Source: Nemertoderma westbladi (Eukaryota > Xenacoelomorpha > Nemertodermatida > Nemertodermatidae). Taken from it: a DNA stretch of 36,785 nucleotides. Each line of letters opens with the position of its first letter. The stretch's first letter is position 1. The stretch covers positions 1 to 36,785 of the forward strand of contig JAUCBJ010007363.1 in NCBI GenBank assembly GCA_032718475.1. Reading direction: 5' to 3'. The notes under the pieces are model-generated. The model saw only the letters and a list, made by a program, of their open reading frames with translations. It had not been told where the DNA came from and did not search any database. The translations under genes were made by a program, and so were the position numbers. Of the stretch, positions 1 to 9,340 are shown in pieces.

Positions 1-666
1 CAGATTAGTGTGCAGTATTGTGCAGCATTGTGTATGAGTGAGTCTGTTAAAGAAGCAATTCCTAAAGAATGCGCCATATATGTGAATTATAATTAAGCCA
101 TATCGTTGTGAGTAGTTTAAGTCATAACTCTGTTTATGTAGATAAAGCGCCACGTCCTAAAGGAACTGTTAATATTACCGAAGGTGAATAATATTGTCAG
201 AGATTATATAGTACTGTCAGTCGAATAATACATTAGGCTTACATAGCAATAAAATTAAACCGTCGAACCCAATCTCCCGGGAATATCCAGCGGGTGAATG
301 ATCGCGCACAGATTGGTTTCGACTAGTGTAGTGAATCAAATACTTGTCATAGACTAAAAACCGATTTAATATCTAGAAGACATCTTAATTTGGTGGGTTA
401 AACTGCCAAAGGTCTGAAAGCGCGAACAATAGTGTCAAACATTACTGACCGATTAGCAGATTACAGACAGTCTATTACATACAGTCGATTACAGACAGAT
501 TATAGCGCCTGCGATATCTTTGCAGACATAAATAATGTGCACTTAACTTAATCGATATATTAATTCGTTAAGATGCAGCTAAGAGAAGCACTCTCCAATA
601 TGACACAAGTCGTTTGGCGTCTGCTGTCTCACTCCTAGCAAAACTTTTACCATTCGCATGTAATAG
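1..666. other. Non-coding stretch, nothing recognised
   Basis: I see no convincing gene, RNA or element end here. Around 470-510 the words GATTACAGACAG and TACAGTCGATTACAG repeat loosely, which looks like a small decayed tandem repeat. Stop codons are frequent in all frames. Confidence 0.5.
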
Positions 667-945
667 CGAATATATATACATTATAGGAAGGCCCTGCGCT
701 CGCTGCTATATGTTGGCCATTACGCATGCAATAGAGTAGTATCATACCTCCACAACTGGCAAGAACTCACGACTGATATTTTCAACTCCGTCCTAGGAAC
801 CATCACCAGAAGATACCACTGTCCTAACGAAACCCTGCAACCTGGCCTTATCACTGCCATGCTCACAAACAATTCGGATCACACAGGTTTAGGTAGCACC
901 ATGGAATGCTATACAGAGAAGGGAACCACATTAGTGTGCTACCCT
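667..945 (+). CDS. Orphan open stretch, possible exon (unrecognised)
   Basis: A 93-codon open frame without an early ATG runs from just after a TAG (664-666) to a TGA (946-948). It reads like protein: a segment starting RKALRSLLYVGHY is followed by LHNWQELTTDIFNSVLG and then a Cys-containing part (RRYHCPNETLQPG, MECYTEKG, LVCYP). The local base composition is less AT-rich than the flanks. I do not recognise a family. It could be a last exon, a fragment of a transposon protein or chance; no clear splice acceptor was established. Nothing around it suggests a function. Confidence 0.2.
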
Positions 946-948
946 TGA

Positions 949-1739
949 GACCACCCAGATTTTTTGCTTATGACGTAGACATGAGTAAGTAATGTTGATT
1001 TATGAAATAAAAAATGGGGGTCATTGTACTCGTTCAATAGATATTCACGTTTCCATGGCAACCAGCTAATTTTTTTTGGTCGAAGTACTATTGTTTAATC
1101 ATTGATTATTATTGTCAAACAATAGTTTCAAATAAAATATTCTTATTTTACACTTGGTAACCATGGAAACGGCGATTAGTTATTAATCTATTTAATTAAT
1201 AAAGAATAAATGCACATAACAACCCCGGGTAAACTGTTAACACATAAACAACTATTTTGTGCCGTGGCTCTCAATTTTTCAACATTATGGATCCATGTTA
1301 CCATAGCAAGGGGTTGAAATTGATGATTTTCTTACATAGAAGGCCCTAGAATACATTCGTTTTTTCGGACAATGTCCTGCTGTTTAAGCGATGATTGTTC
1401 TCAACATGATGGCGATTAATGATTATTCTAAATAAATAATCAAATAATATAGGCAACTACAGTAATATCACATGCGTTAGCTGGACAGCTAACATTAATA
1501 ATAATAAGCTGAAGCCTAAAAAATAAGCTGAAGGGAATTTCGAAAACATTGAGGGCTGTGTGCTTTGATGGCTGCAATGTTAATATTTCGCTTTCGCGAT
1601 GAATTGGGGAGACATTCAAAGATGAAGTGTTGCCATTTTTTGATTATGTAACCACCTCTACAAAAAATTATCGTAATAACCTTTTTGCTTGTGGTGTTTC
1701 CGAACCACCACCATTTTCCTGAAAGTATCTTAACGACAC
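949..1739. other. Non-coding stretch with a short inverted pair
   Basis: No gene is seen. Two words built on CCATGG face each other: CGTTTCCATGG from 1048 and CCATGGAAACG ending at 1171. They enclose about 125 bp of AT-rich sequence that may be a small MITE or a hairpin. Further right the sequence is AT-rich with no recognised feature before the transposase relic. Confidence 0.35.
1049..1062. promoter_or_regulatory. RFX-type X-box-like motif
   Basis: GTTTCCATGGCAAC fits the X-box pattern GTNRCC-N(0-3)-RGYAAC in its right half and nearly in its left half. Such sites bind RFX factors, for example in ciliary gene promoters. Here it forms one arm of a short inverted pair, so it may be a repeat end rather than a promoter element. 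No gene start is near. Confidence 0.25.
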
Positions 1740-2973
1740 TTTTACAATTAGAGAAAACGCAAAGGTTGATGTAAGAGATTTGAGAAATACCTATAATCTA
1801 GATACTGAGGAAATGAAAATTTATGATGACTCATATTATGAAACAAATTCTAATAGTGAATCGCTCAAACTGCCTACAAAGATGCGATTGGCGCCACAGC
1901 TCACTTATGCTTCTCTTCACGTCGGAAAACGAAAGCAGTGCACTCAACTAGATTGAATTTAACCCACGATTCAACCATAGCTGCTATTCCAGTATTCGTC
2001 ATTACATCGGAAAACAAAATAATACGGCAGACTATTTTCGAGTAATTCGCTTGTTTTGGGAGTTTTTTTAACTCAAAAACAAGTACAGATAAAAATCCGT
2101 ACACCCGAACATTAGAATGTACAGACTTAGAGAGAAGTCGGTTTATAAATGTTTACTTATAAATAGTGAGATGGAAGAAGTTAAACCTGGGTACTCAAAG
2201 AAAACCCTAGAGGCGCTCATCGCCACATTAAAAGTACAATTAAAATTATAGACCTCGAATTTGACAATCTTGGTACACGTCGATTTAACGTATCAGTTCT
2301 GGGAGATGACGATATTGAGAATAACTTTTCATGACACAGAAGTTCAGCTGGAGGAAGGTTTCTTGTAAGTAAACGCGAGGTTATGAATGCGAAAAAGTTA
2401 ATTGCCATTGATATCGCCTTAAAAGAAAACATTGATTTAAGCATAATTTTGGGAGGAAGAAAACGTAATGACGTTGAGAAGTTGATTGCCACGATACAAT
2501 TGAATTATGATCTCTATGCACTTGAAGTGACTGGTAGTGCTTTCGAAAAAATAGAGATGGTTACGGGATGGGTGCTTCACTTTTTTCCAGGGCTTCGGTC
2601 ATGTAACAATTATAGAATTTTGTTGAAGGATATACATTTCAAGAACAAGGAGACATTCATTAACATAGTAAACCGCGGAGGCTTATTTTTACCTGGTCCT
2701 GAAATAGTAGATTTATTCAGTAGTTTTTTCCTAATTTTAGATGTTGCATATATGGAAATATTTTACAAGGAGACGTGCACGCTTACCCTGACTGAACTTC
2801 TAACCAAGCTTTTGGCCAAACTGATGTGCCATGGCTGCTACACCACTTACAGTGGAAGTATCTTTGCAAAGATTTCGCAAGTTTTTCTGTCAGCTGTAAG
2901 AAACTTTGTCAAAGAAAAAATTGAATGGAACACTGGACTGTCTGCATTCAAGACCCACAGGGGGTCACAGTGA
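1740..2973 (+). pseudogene. Broken P-element/THAP9-like transposase remnant
   Basis: Fragments appear in the order expected for the catalytic and C-terminal part of P-element/THAP9-type transposases. They are RDLRNTYNL (about 1774), resembling the HLIK-RNN segment; KMRLAPQLTYASL (about 1882); and, in another frame, NTADYFRVIRLFWEFF (about 2021), resembling the TA-F-D-FD-N segment. In the first frame again come GAHRHIKSTIKIIDLEF (2218 on), LGDDDIENNFS (about 2299), a TGA at 2332, then SSAGGRFLVSKREV. The longest open piece (2383-2973) holds VTGWVLHFF and NRGGLFLPGPEIVDLF, typical of the end of these proteins. Frame changes and in-frame stops show it is dead. The N-terminal THAP or DNA-binding part was not found, and the open piece runs into the tandem repeat that follows. 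The family call rests on motif order seen by eye. Confidence 0.55.
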
Positions 2974-3137
2974 GTCCGAGCCATGAGAAACTACAACAAA
3001 CTCTACAGGGGGGTCACAATGAACACGAGCCATGATAAACATACAACAAACTCTACTGGGGGGGGGGGGGGGGGGGTCACAATGAGCACGAGCCAAGAGA
3101 AACTGCCATTCCAACTACGACAGTCTCTACAGGGGGA
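2954..3137. repeat. About 50-bp tandem repeat with a 19-G run
   Basis: Three diverged copies share the words CTCTACAGGGG, GTCACAATGA, CACGAGCCA and GARAAACTRC; repeat starts fall near 2954, 3001 and 3051. In the third copy the G-run has grown to 19 Gs (3058-3076). A fourth partial start lies at 3125. Confidence 0.7.
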
Positions 3138-3246
3138 GCTATTCTAATTATATATGGTGCTAAAGTTTATGATGTTGCTTGCTAAATAAAGAGCCCTTTT
3201 CAGGGCAGCTCACTTGGATGTGAAAGCGCGCCTGACCGCGAAGCTG

Positions 3247-3338
3247 ACGGCTAATTTTTTGAGAGATTAGCCGTAACGCGACTTTCAAAGTCCCGATACG
3301 GCTACTCTAAAAGTCGCGTTACGGCTAATTGTCGCGTT
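3247..3338 (+). repeat. Left terminal palindrome cluster (ACGGCTAA motifs)
   Basis: ATTAGCCGTAACGCGACTTT (from 3267) is followed about 25 bp later by its reverse complement (ending about 3330). This end can therefore fold on itself as well as pair with the cluster at 5317-5445. Confidence 0.7.
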
Positions 3339-3470
3339 CAAAAAAAAGCAAACAGTCGGCCGAAGCCGGATGCGACCCGAAGGCTCCTCTTTCGATAGCT
3401 GCTACCCAAGGGTTTGCTCCCAGTTATTTAACTGTTACTAAACTTGTAAAAACTGGTAAAAAACTGGTAA

Positions 3471-3647
3471 AATATTCCACTACTTCATATCGATGTTGTT
3501 AACCAACGCCTGGCTCGCTACATAGACCATATGGAGTTCTATTTGGGGACTGACCACAAGACAGTGCCGTCCTTCCGGCCACCGATCACCCAGTTGAAGG
3601 TCCAGCTGCATTGGGAGGAGGTGGTGATCCCGACTGGAATGTTGGTG
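3471..3647 (+). other. Unrecognised 59-codon open stretch
   Basis: It is open between TAA (3468) and TAG (3648) and has no start codon near its beginning. The translation contains HIDVVNQRLARYIDHMEF, LGTDHKTVPSFRPP and LHWEEVVIP, which looks protein-like but matches no family I can name. It lies between the left terminal palindrome and the minisatellite and may be a fragment of a captured or transposon gene. Chance is possible. Confidence 0.2.
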
Positions 3648-3648
3648 T

Positions 3649-4982
3649 AGTGAACCACCCCTTCGCGGCCGACCATTTCTTCCCAACCCACCCCCGGACC
3701 ACCCCTTCGCGTCCAACCATTTCTTCAGAACCCACCCCCGGACCACCCCTTCGCGGCCAACCATTTCTTCCCAACCCACCCCCGGACCACCCCTTCGCGG
3801 CCGAACCATTCAAACCCACTCCACCACCGAAACACCCCTTCGCGGCCAACCGTTTCTTCCCAACCCACCACCGAACCACCCCTTCGCGGCCAACCATTTC
3901 TTCCCAACCCATCCCCGCACCATCCCTTTGCGGCCGAACCATCTCTTCCCAACCCACCCCCGGACCACCCCTTCGCGGCCAACCATTTCTTCCCAACCCA
4001 CCCCCGGACCACCCCTTCGCGGCCGAACCATTCAAACCCACTCCACCACCGAAACACCCCTTCGCGGCCAACCGTTTCTTCCCAACCCACCACCGAACCA
4101 CCCCTTCGCGGCCAACCATTTCTTCCCAACCCTTCCCCGAACCATCCCTTTGCGGCCGAACCATCTCTTCCCAACCCACCCTCGGACCACCCCTTCGCGG
4201 CCAACCATTACTTCCCAACCCACCCCCGGACCACCCCTTCGCGGCCGAACCATTCCAACCCACTCCACCACCCCTTCGCGGCCAACCATTTCTTCCCAAC
4301 CCACCCCCGGACCACCCCTTCGCGGCCAAACCATTCCAAACCACTCCACCACCGAACCACCTCTTCGCGGCCAACCATTTCTTCCCAACCCACCCCCGAA
4401 CCATCCCTTTGCGGCCGAACCATTTCTTTCCAACCCACCACCAAACCACCCCTTCGCGGCCGAATCATTCCAACCCACCCCACCACCGAACCACCCCTTC
4501 GCGGCCAACCATTTCTTCCTAACCCACCCCCGAACCATCCCTTTGCGGCCGAACCATTTCTTCCCAACCCACCCCCGAACCATCCCTTTGCGGCCGAACC
4601 ATCTCTTCCCAACCCACCCCCGGACCACCCCTTCGCGGCCAACCATTTCTTCCCAACCCACCCCCGGACCACCCCTTCGCGGCCAAACCATTCCAAACCA
4701 CTCCACCACCGAACCACCCCTTCGCGGCCAACCATTTCTTCCCAACCCACCCCTGAACCATCCCTTTGCGGCCGAACCATTTCTTTCCAACCCACCACCA
4801 AACCACCCCTTCGCGGCCGAACCATTCCAACCCACCCCACCACCGAACCACCCCTTCGCGGCCAACCATTTCTTCCCAACCCACCCCCGAACCATCCCTT
4901 TGCGGCCGAACCATTTCTTCCCAACCCACCCCCGCACCACCCCTGCGCACCCGAACCATTCCAACCCACCCCATCACGAACC
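3649..4982. repeat. 44-bp minisatellite, about 30 copies, with higher-order repeats
   Basis: The unit has the parts CCACCCCTTCGCGGCCAACC, ATTTCTTCCCAACCC and ACCCCCGGA. Successive CTTCGCG words at 3661 and 3705 give the 44-bp period. Variants (CTTTGCGG for CTTCGCGG; CATTCCAACCCACTCCACCA) are ordered into larger blocks: one block recurs after 222 bp (3811 and 4033), another after 357 bp (4334 and 4691). The plus strand is extremely C-rich. Because stops are absent in most phases, several long frames appear on both strands. These are by-products of the repeat, not genes. Confidence 0.93.
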
Positions 4983-5180
4983 AAATGCCATACGCGGGCG
5001 ATCACTGGTTAGTTTTAGATACTTTTCATTTGATTATTATAATGATAAATTCAAAGTGCAATATTTCGGCAATATACTGATATACTTTCGACCAATTTAC
5101 CTATGGTACTGTGTACTGCGGTACTCAATACAACAATAATAATACAATAATTAATAATTAAGTTTTTTTAGTTAAAATCA

Positions 5181-5200
5181 CCCCCCCCCCCCCCCCCCCC
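5181..5200. repeat. 20-C homopolymer
   Basis: Twenty consecutive C residues are followed by TCCCC. The run lies inside the inverted-repeat element, between the minisatellite and the right terminal cluster. Its length is probably polymorphic and prone to sequencing error. Confidence 0.9.
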
Positions 5201-5316
5201 TCCCCTGTATACTCCCATGCTGTAAAACATTACATTACATTTTTCGGACCTAACCTGTACGTAAACACCATAGAATAATATTGATAATGATTCCCTATGT
5301 AAAACCAAGACAATAG

Positions 5317-5445
5317 ATTAGCCGTAACGGGACAATTAGCCGTAACGCGACTTTTTGAGTAGCCGTACTGCGACTTTCAAAGTCGCGTTACGGCTACTCT
5401 GAAAATCAGCCGTAACGCGACTTTCGGTAACGCGACATTAGCCGT
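5317..5445 (-). repeat. Right terminal palindrome cluster (AGCCGTAA motifs)
   Basis: It contains six AGCCGTA words in alternating orientation and a central palindrome (GACTTTCAAAGTC). It is the reverse-complement counterpart of 3247-3338, with about 35 extra bp near its outer end. Confidence 0.7.
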
Positions 5446-6104
5446 ACCGCCACTGCGCCCACTAATGTGGTTCCGTGTCCCTACAAAAAGGCTACGTACT
5501 ATTATCCCCCACCAACACTAAGAGCGTTACTCTGCTCCCATTACTGCCTGAAGCAGTTAAAGAACCGCCGACAACCAGGGAACCTCACGCCCACAGCATT
5601 ATCGGCATCTTTCATATAGCCAATTATTGTTACCAGCACGTGGGCGAACCCTTTACAGTTAAGCACCATCGAATCCTGGGCTTTTTAAACATCTCAGCCT
5701 ATAGTGACGTCACTGCAAAAAATACAAACTAGTTCTTTTTTGTGTCATACCTTATTTATTAACTGAGTTTTTATTTTATATAAAGTTGATTATATTATAA
5801 TATATCTGGAGTTGCAGTGCAATTTGTGCAAATTTACGTATATCAAATACATTGATTTTTATTTCTATTAAATAAATGAATGAATATACAGTATGGTTCA
5901 ATGTTGGTAGAGTTATGTCCGTCCGCCAATAGGATTAGTTTAAAAAATTATTAAACATTCAATCAACTTGCGAATTTGATATTTTTTGCAATAAAATCAT
6001 TAATCTACATTAATTCATCAACACCATAGTAACCAAGTCATAAAGAATAGTAAATCAACCACCAATGTAACGAAATGAAACGAAAAATTTAGTTAGTTAT
6101 TATA
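5446..6104. other. Non-coding stretch
   Basis: I see AT-rich DNA with no supported gene. The 85-codon open frame at 5475-5732 has no recognisable motif and no good context. Confidence 0.5.
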
Positions 6105-6644
6105 GGCCCGTATGCATAAAACACTTACGACCGTCGTAATCCTCCGATCGTCGTATGTTAGCAGATACGACTATCGTAAACAAAATCGATATGCATAAAA
6201 GATTTTCAGCCCCTTTGATTGTAAACTTACGATTCATTTCGATCGTAAATTTAAGGGTGCTCTCTATCGAGTATTAAAGTTACGATCTGCCCCAGTTTTC
6301 ATTGAACTCAATTTTTATTGGCTAAAATGTAGTATGGGATACTGTTGCTAAGGCTACCTATAAAACAATACAACAGTCGTAAATAATATTGTAATAATAA
6401 GGAAGATAATAGGAATCTCAGATTTTCGCAGTTATTGTTTACAGAGTTGCCCAGCAACACTCTAAAATAGCATCGTAAAAATAGCATCGTAACTAAATTA
6501 CGATAATCGGAAGCACGATTAATCGGAAACAGTTTTATGCATACCAATATACGACAATCGTGGCTACGATAGTCGTAATCTAACTTACGATTCATTTAGA
6601 GTTACGATGGACGTAAATTTACGACTGTTTTATGCATACGGGCC
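6105..6644. mobile_element. 540-bp MITE with doubled terminal boxes
   Basis: The ends are a perfect inverted repeat: GGCCCGTATGCATAAAAC at 6105-6122 and its reverse complement at 6627-6644. A second TATGCATAAAA-type box is repeated inward at 6190-6200 and, inverted, at 6532-6543. Between the boxes both flanks are packed with TTACGA/TCGTAA words in both orientations. There is no coding capacity. Flanking bases show no convincing target duplication, so the superfamily is not assigned. Confidence 0.8.
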
Positions 6645-6709
6645 AACGTGTTAAATTAAAAATGTAAAATTTGTAACAAACAGTAATAATGGCTAGAGTT
6701 CCGTATAGA

Positions 6710-7085
6710 ACTGCATTTTTAAAACATATGTTATTGTTACTATGGCAACATTGAAGAGTTCTAAAACAATATAAAAGTATTATATACTATTCTAGAACAT
6801 AATAAAAAAAATATATAATGTTCTAGAACATATAGCTAGTTTTTTTTAATTTTAAAATAGCTAGTAAATTTAAAAAAATATCAAATTTGGTAGATAAATG
6901 TTGTAATAAATAAATAAATAAATTTTTTTTATTACTAGCCTTTTTAAATTTGAAAAATAACTAGCTATATGTTCAAGGTCATTATATTATTTGTGTTATT
7001 TATGCTCTAGAATAGTGTATAATACATATACAGTACAGGCCACCAGAAAACGCAGATTTGTACAATTGTGAACACATTTTATCAA
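6710..7085 (+). repeat. Left arm of outer inverted repeat
   Basis: AT-rich, with TTCTAGAAC and AGCTAGT words. It ends at ACAGTACAGGCCACCAGAAAACGCAG, after which similarity to the right arm fades. Confidence 0.7.
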
Positions 7086-7875
7086 ATGTGTACCAGTGTA
7101 ATGTAATGTTGTTGAACGGGACAATTGAACATAATTGAATAGGCAACAACCAAAATTTTTTCGCCAAAGGATACAATTGAATACTTTTGAAACGCTTAGT
7201 AATCTGGAAACTCTCTGTAGTTTGCCGCGAACTGTCACTCACTGCAGCTGGAAATGCGATAAGGATATTGTTTACCTTTATAGTGTGCGGTTAATAGTGT
7301 CTAGTAGGCCTATAGTTAGTGATGTTAAGGCATCTTCTAGTGTTTCTCTATGCCCTCTCGGTGGGGTAACAGACGTTTCGGTCTAAGACGTTTTGGCCTA
7401 GGACGTTTCGGCCCAATAAATGAAATACATGATTTGCTTGTCGGACGTTTTGGCCCAAAGATTCACTTTTCTCCCTTAAATAAGCTATTATAATAAGTTA
7501 TTCAATATATTTGTTTTGTAGTTGTTACGTTCGTTACAAGAGGAGTTGTCAGTAGGAACTGCTCCGACACCTGTTTGAAAGTCGTCAAGATCGAAGTTCT
7601 ACATTATATTTATAAATAATAACTAATGTAATATTATTATTATTATTACTTATTAATATAAATTTACACCATACTGTAACTTAAAACAAAGATAACATAT
7701 GCTGACAAATTAACTTTAGTATTATGATGATGGGGTTTCCCCCATAAAAAAAACATACGTATTTTAAAATGTGAGTCAATAAATAAAGTACATTACAATA
7801 CACGGAATTAAAATTATTACTGTATTTTAATGTTGGTCTTAAAAATATACTAGATTAGAAATATTCCATTAAATG

Positions 7876-7951
7876 AGCATTGCCATGGAATACTAAATAT
7901 ACATATGTTATCATATCAATATATATATATTTAGTAATCCATGGCATTGCT
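7876..7951. repeat. 26-bp-arm hairpin
   Basis: The arm at 7876-7901 (AGCATTGCCATGGAATAC then TAAATATA) pairs with 7926-7951 with few mismatches around a 24-nt AT-rich loop. It is probably a tiny MITE inside the larger element. Confidence 0.65.
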
Positions 7952-7986
7952 AATAATTATGAGACAGACTGGATGTCATATGGAAT

Positions 7987-8069
7987 GAGATAAAATATAT
8001 GCGTATTAAATTTAGATGAAATATATGCGTATTAAATTTAAATTTAGATGAAATGTATGCGCATTAAAA
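7987..8069. repeat. Short tandem repeat, three units
   Basis: Three units share ATGAAATATATGCGTATTAAA (the last with GTATGCGCATTAAA). They are separated by TTTAGATG or TTTAAATTTAGATG. Confidence 0.7.
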
Positions 8070-8539
8070 GGACCAGAAATAAAATATGTATTAATAAAAG
8101 CATTATACGTCGTTATCTATGGGTATAAATCAAAATCATCTATCATCGAAAATGAGAGTTATTGTTTCAACAGATCATTAAGACATAGCTGCAATACACT
8201 GTCCAGCTACAAGAATTATCAATTGAGTAATGTTTAAAATTAATGAAGTATCTCCAAAATATATCGATCAGACGAGATTTAAGCCCTAAATGGTTCGTGA
8301 AATTGATTCACTTTGGTAGTACTGTATATTAGCAATTCATTAGCACTCGAGACCAATAGATTTGTTCTGACTTTCATATTTTCGGCCGCATAACATAATT
8401 GATGGCCAATTGTCTATGGAATCAGAGTACCACTTCCCTAATGTTTATTTTAATTTGAAATAAAAGTAAATTAAATAGCCATTTCATGCAAGATATTTTA
8501 TTAGCAAGTCGTAGGACTTGATTACTGTAATAATAAGAA

Positions 8540-8836
8540 TTGTTGACTGACTGGCTGGCTGGCTGGCTGACTGACTGGCTGGCTGACTGACTGATCTACA
8601 GCCAAAACGACTCTAACGATTTTGATGAAATTTTCACAGCGGCTAGATACCGCGATTCTAAGGTCCCTGGTATGTTCCGCTATTTCGTCCATGAGCCGTG
8701 GGCTCGAAAAATAGACATAAACGAAAAAACGCCATAGGCGCAATGGTAAAATAACACCAATGACAGCTTGTTGATGGAATTTACATTTGATTGATGACTT
8801 CCGACTTGCTTAACGGCGTCTTGACGCCGTCTCTAG
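8540..8836 (+). mobile_element. Helitron-like non-autonomous element, 3' end defined
   Basis: The 3' end has an 8-bp stem hairpin, ACGGCGTC-TT-GACGCCGT (8813-8830), followed by CTCTAGT. This gives the CTRR|T terminus with CTAG at 8833-8836. Upstream are a GACT/GGCT tetranucleotide tract (8543-8594) and the words CGATTTTGATGAAATTTT (8617-8634) and GCAATGGTAAAATAACA (8740-8756). Both words recur in the same order in the element at 17659-18658. The 5' end is not certain; I place it near the microsatellite. No Rep/helicase is present. Confidence 0.55.
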
Positions 8837-9340
8837 TTAAGTGTTTGTATGTGATTGTGAAATAATTATAATTTTAATGAATAATAATTATCATATCAAA
8901 CAAGTTAGCCTGTTCATTCAGTTACAGTCATGGGCCGAAACGTCCGGGCCGAATCGTCCGGGCCGAAATATCCGGGCCGAAACGTCCTGGACCGAAACGT
9001 CCTAGGCCGAAACGTCTGTATACCCCTCTCGGTGTCAGACTAATGGCGCGACATCTCCCTGCACTAAATTAATTATTCAATGGTCTAGGATCCTCCATCC
9101 ATATACCCATCCACTCCCATACACTCCATGAACCTCCATGTGGTCTTGTATGTAGTTCTCTCTCTACCAATACAGCCCATGTCCGCAATGTTACGCCCTG
9201 GGGGCTCTCTCATCTACCTGATATCAGACATACAGGCGCACCGCACACAAAGCCTTTGTCGGTCCCAGCAAGTTAGCCTCCTGCTGTGTGATCTAGAAGA
9301 TAACTCGCCATAACCTGCCAATCAGATGACTTGAACAAAT

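Larger units (their letters stand above)
3247..5445. mobile_element. Foldback-like inverted-repeat element enclosing a minisatellite
   Basis: The ends are inverted copies of each other. Left (3247-3338) and the reverse complement of right (5317-5445) share in order ACGGCTAAT, AGCCGTAACGCGACTTT, TACGGCTACTC, AAAAGTCGCGTTACGGC and TAATTGTC. Each end is itself a hairpin array. Inside are a short unrecognised open stretch, the 44-bp minisatellite, and a 20-C run. No transposase is present, so it would be non-autonomous. No target duplication could be fixed, and the outer limits may lie some 10-25 bp further out. The alternative is two independent insertions of the same palindrome family. Confidence 0.5.
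7364..9025. mobile_element. Foldback/MULE-like element with GACGTTTCGGCC ends and 9-bp duplication
   Basis: The left end is GGGTAACAGACGTTTCGG followed by further GACGTTT(C/T)GGCC units (7371-7458). The right end, reverse-complemented, is GGGTATACAGACGTTTCGG followed by five similar units (8935-9025). CTCTCGGTG flanks both sides (7355-7363 and 9026-9034) as a candidate target duplication; the full shared word is CCCTCTCGGTG. No transposase frame is seen. The interior is AT-rich and carries a hairpin, a short tandem repeat and a Helitron-like insertion. The 9-bp duplication fits Foldback or Mutator-like elements, but that class is an inference. Confidence 0.75.

Noticed and set aside
2217-2492. 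Minus-strand 91-codon frame
   Set aside because: It is antisense to the transposase remnant and shows no motif.
3649-4982. CRISPR-like regular repeats
   Set aside because: The units are contiguous with no unique spacers, in eukaryotic DNA; this is a minisatellite.
3586-5139. Several long overlapping open frames on both strands (150-400 codons)
   Set aside because: They all lie in the 44-bp minisatellite, which lacks stop codons in most phases; open frames on both strands at once with the same repeated words are a by-product.
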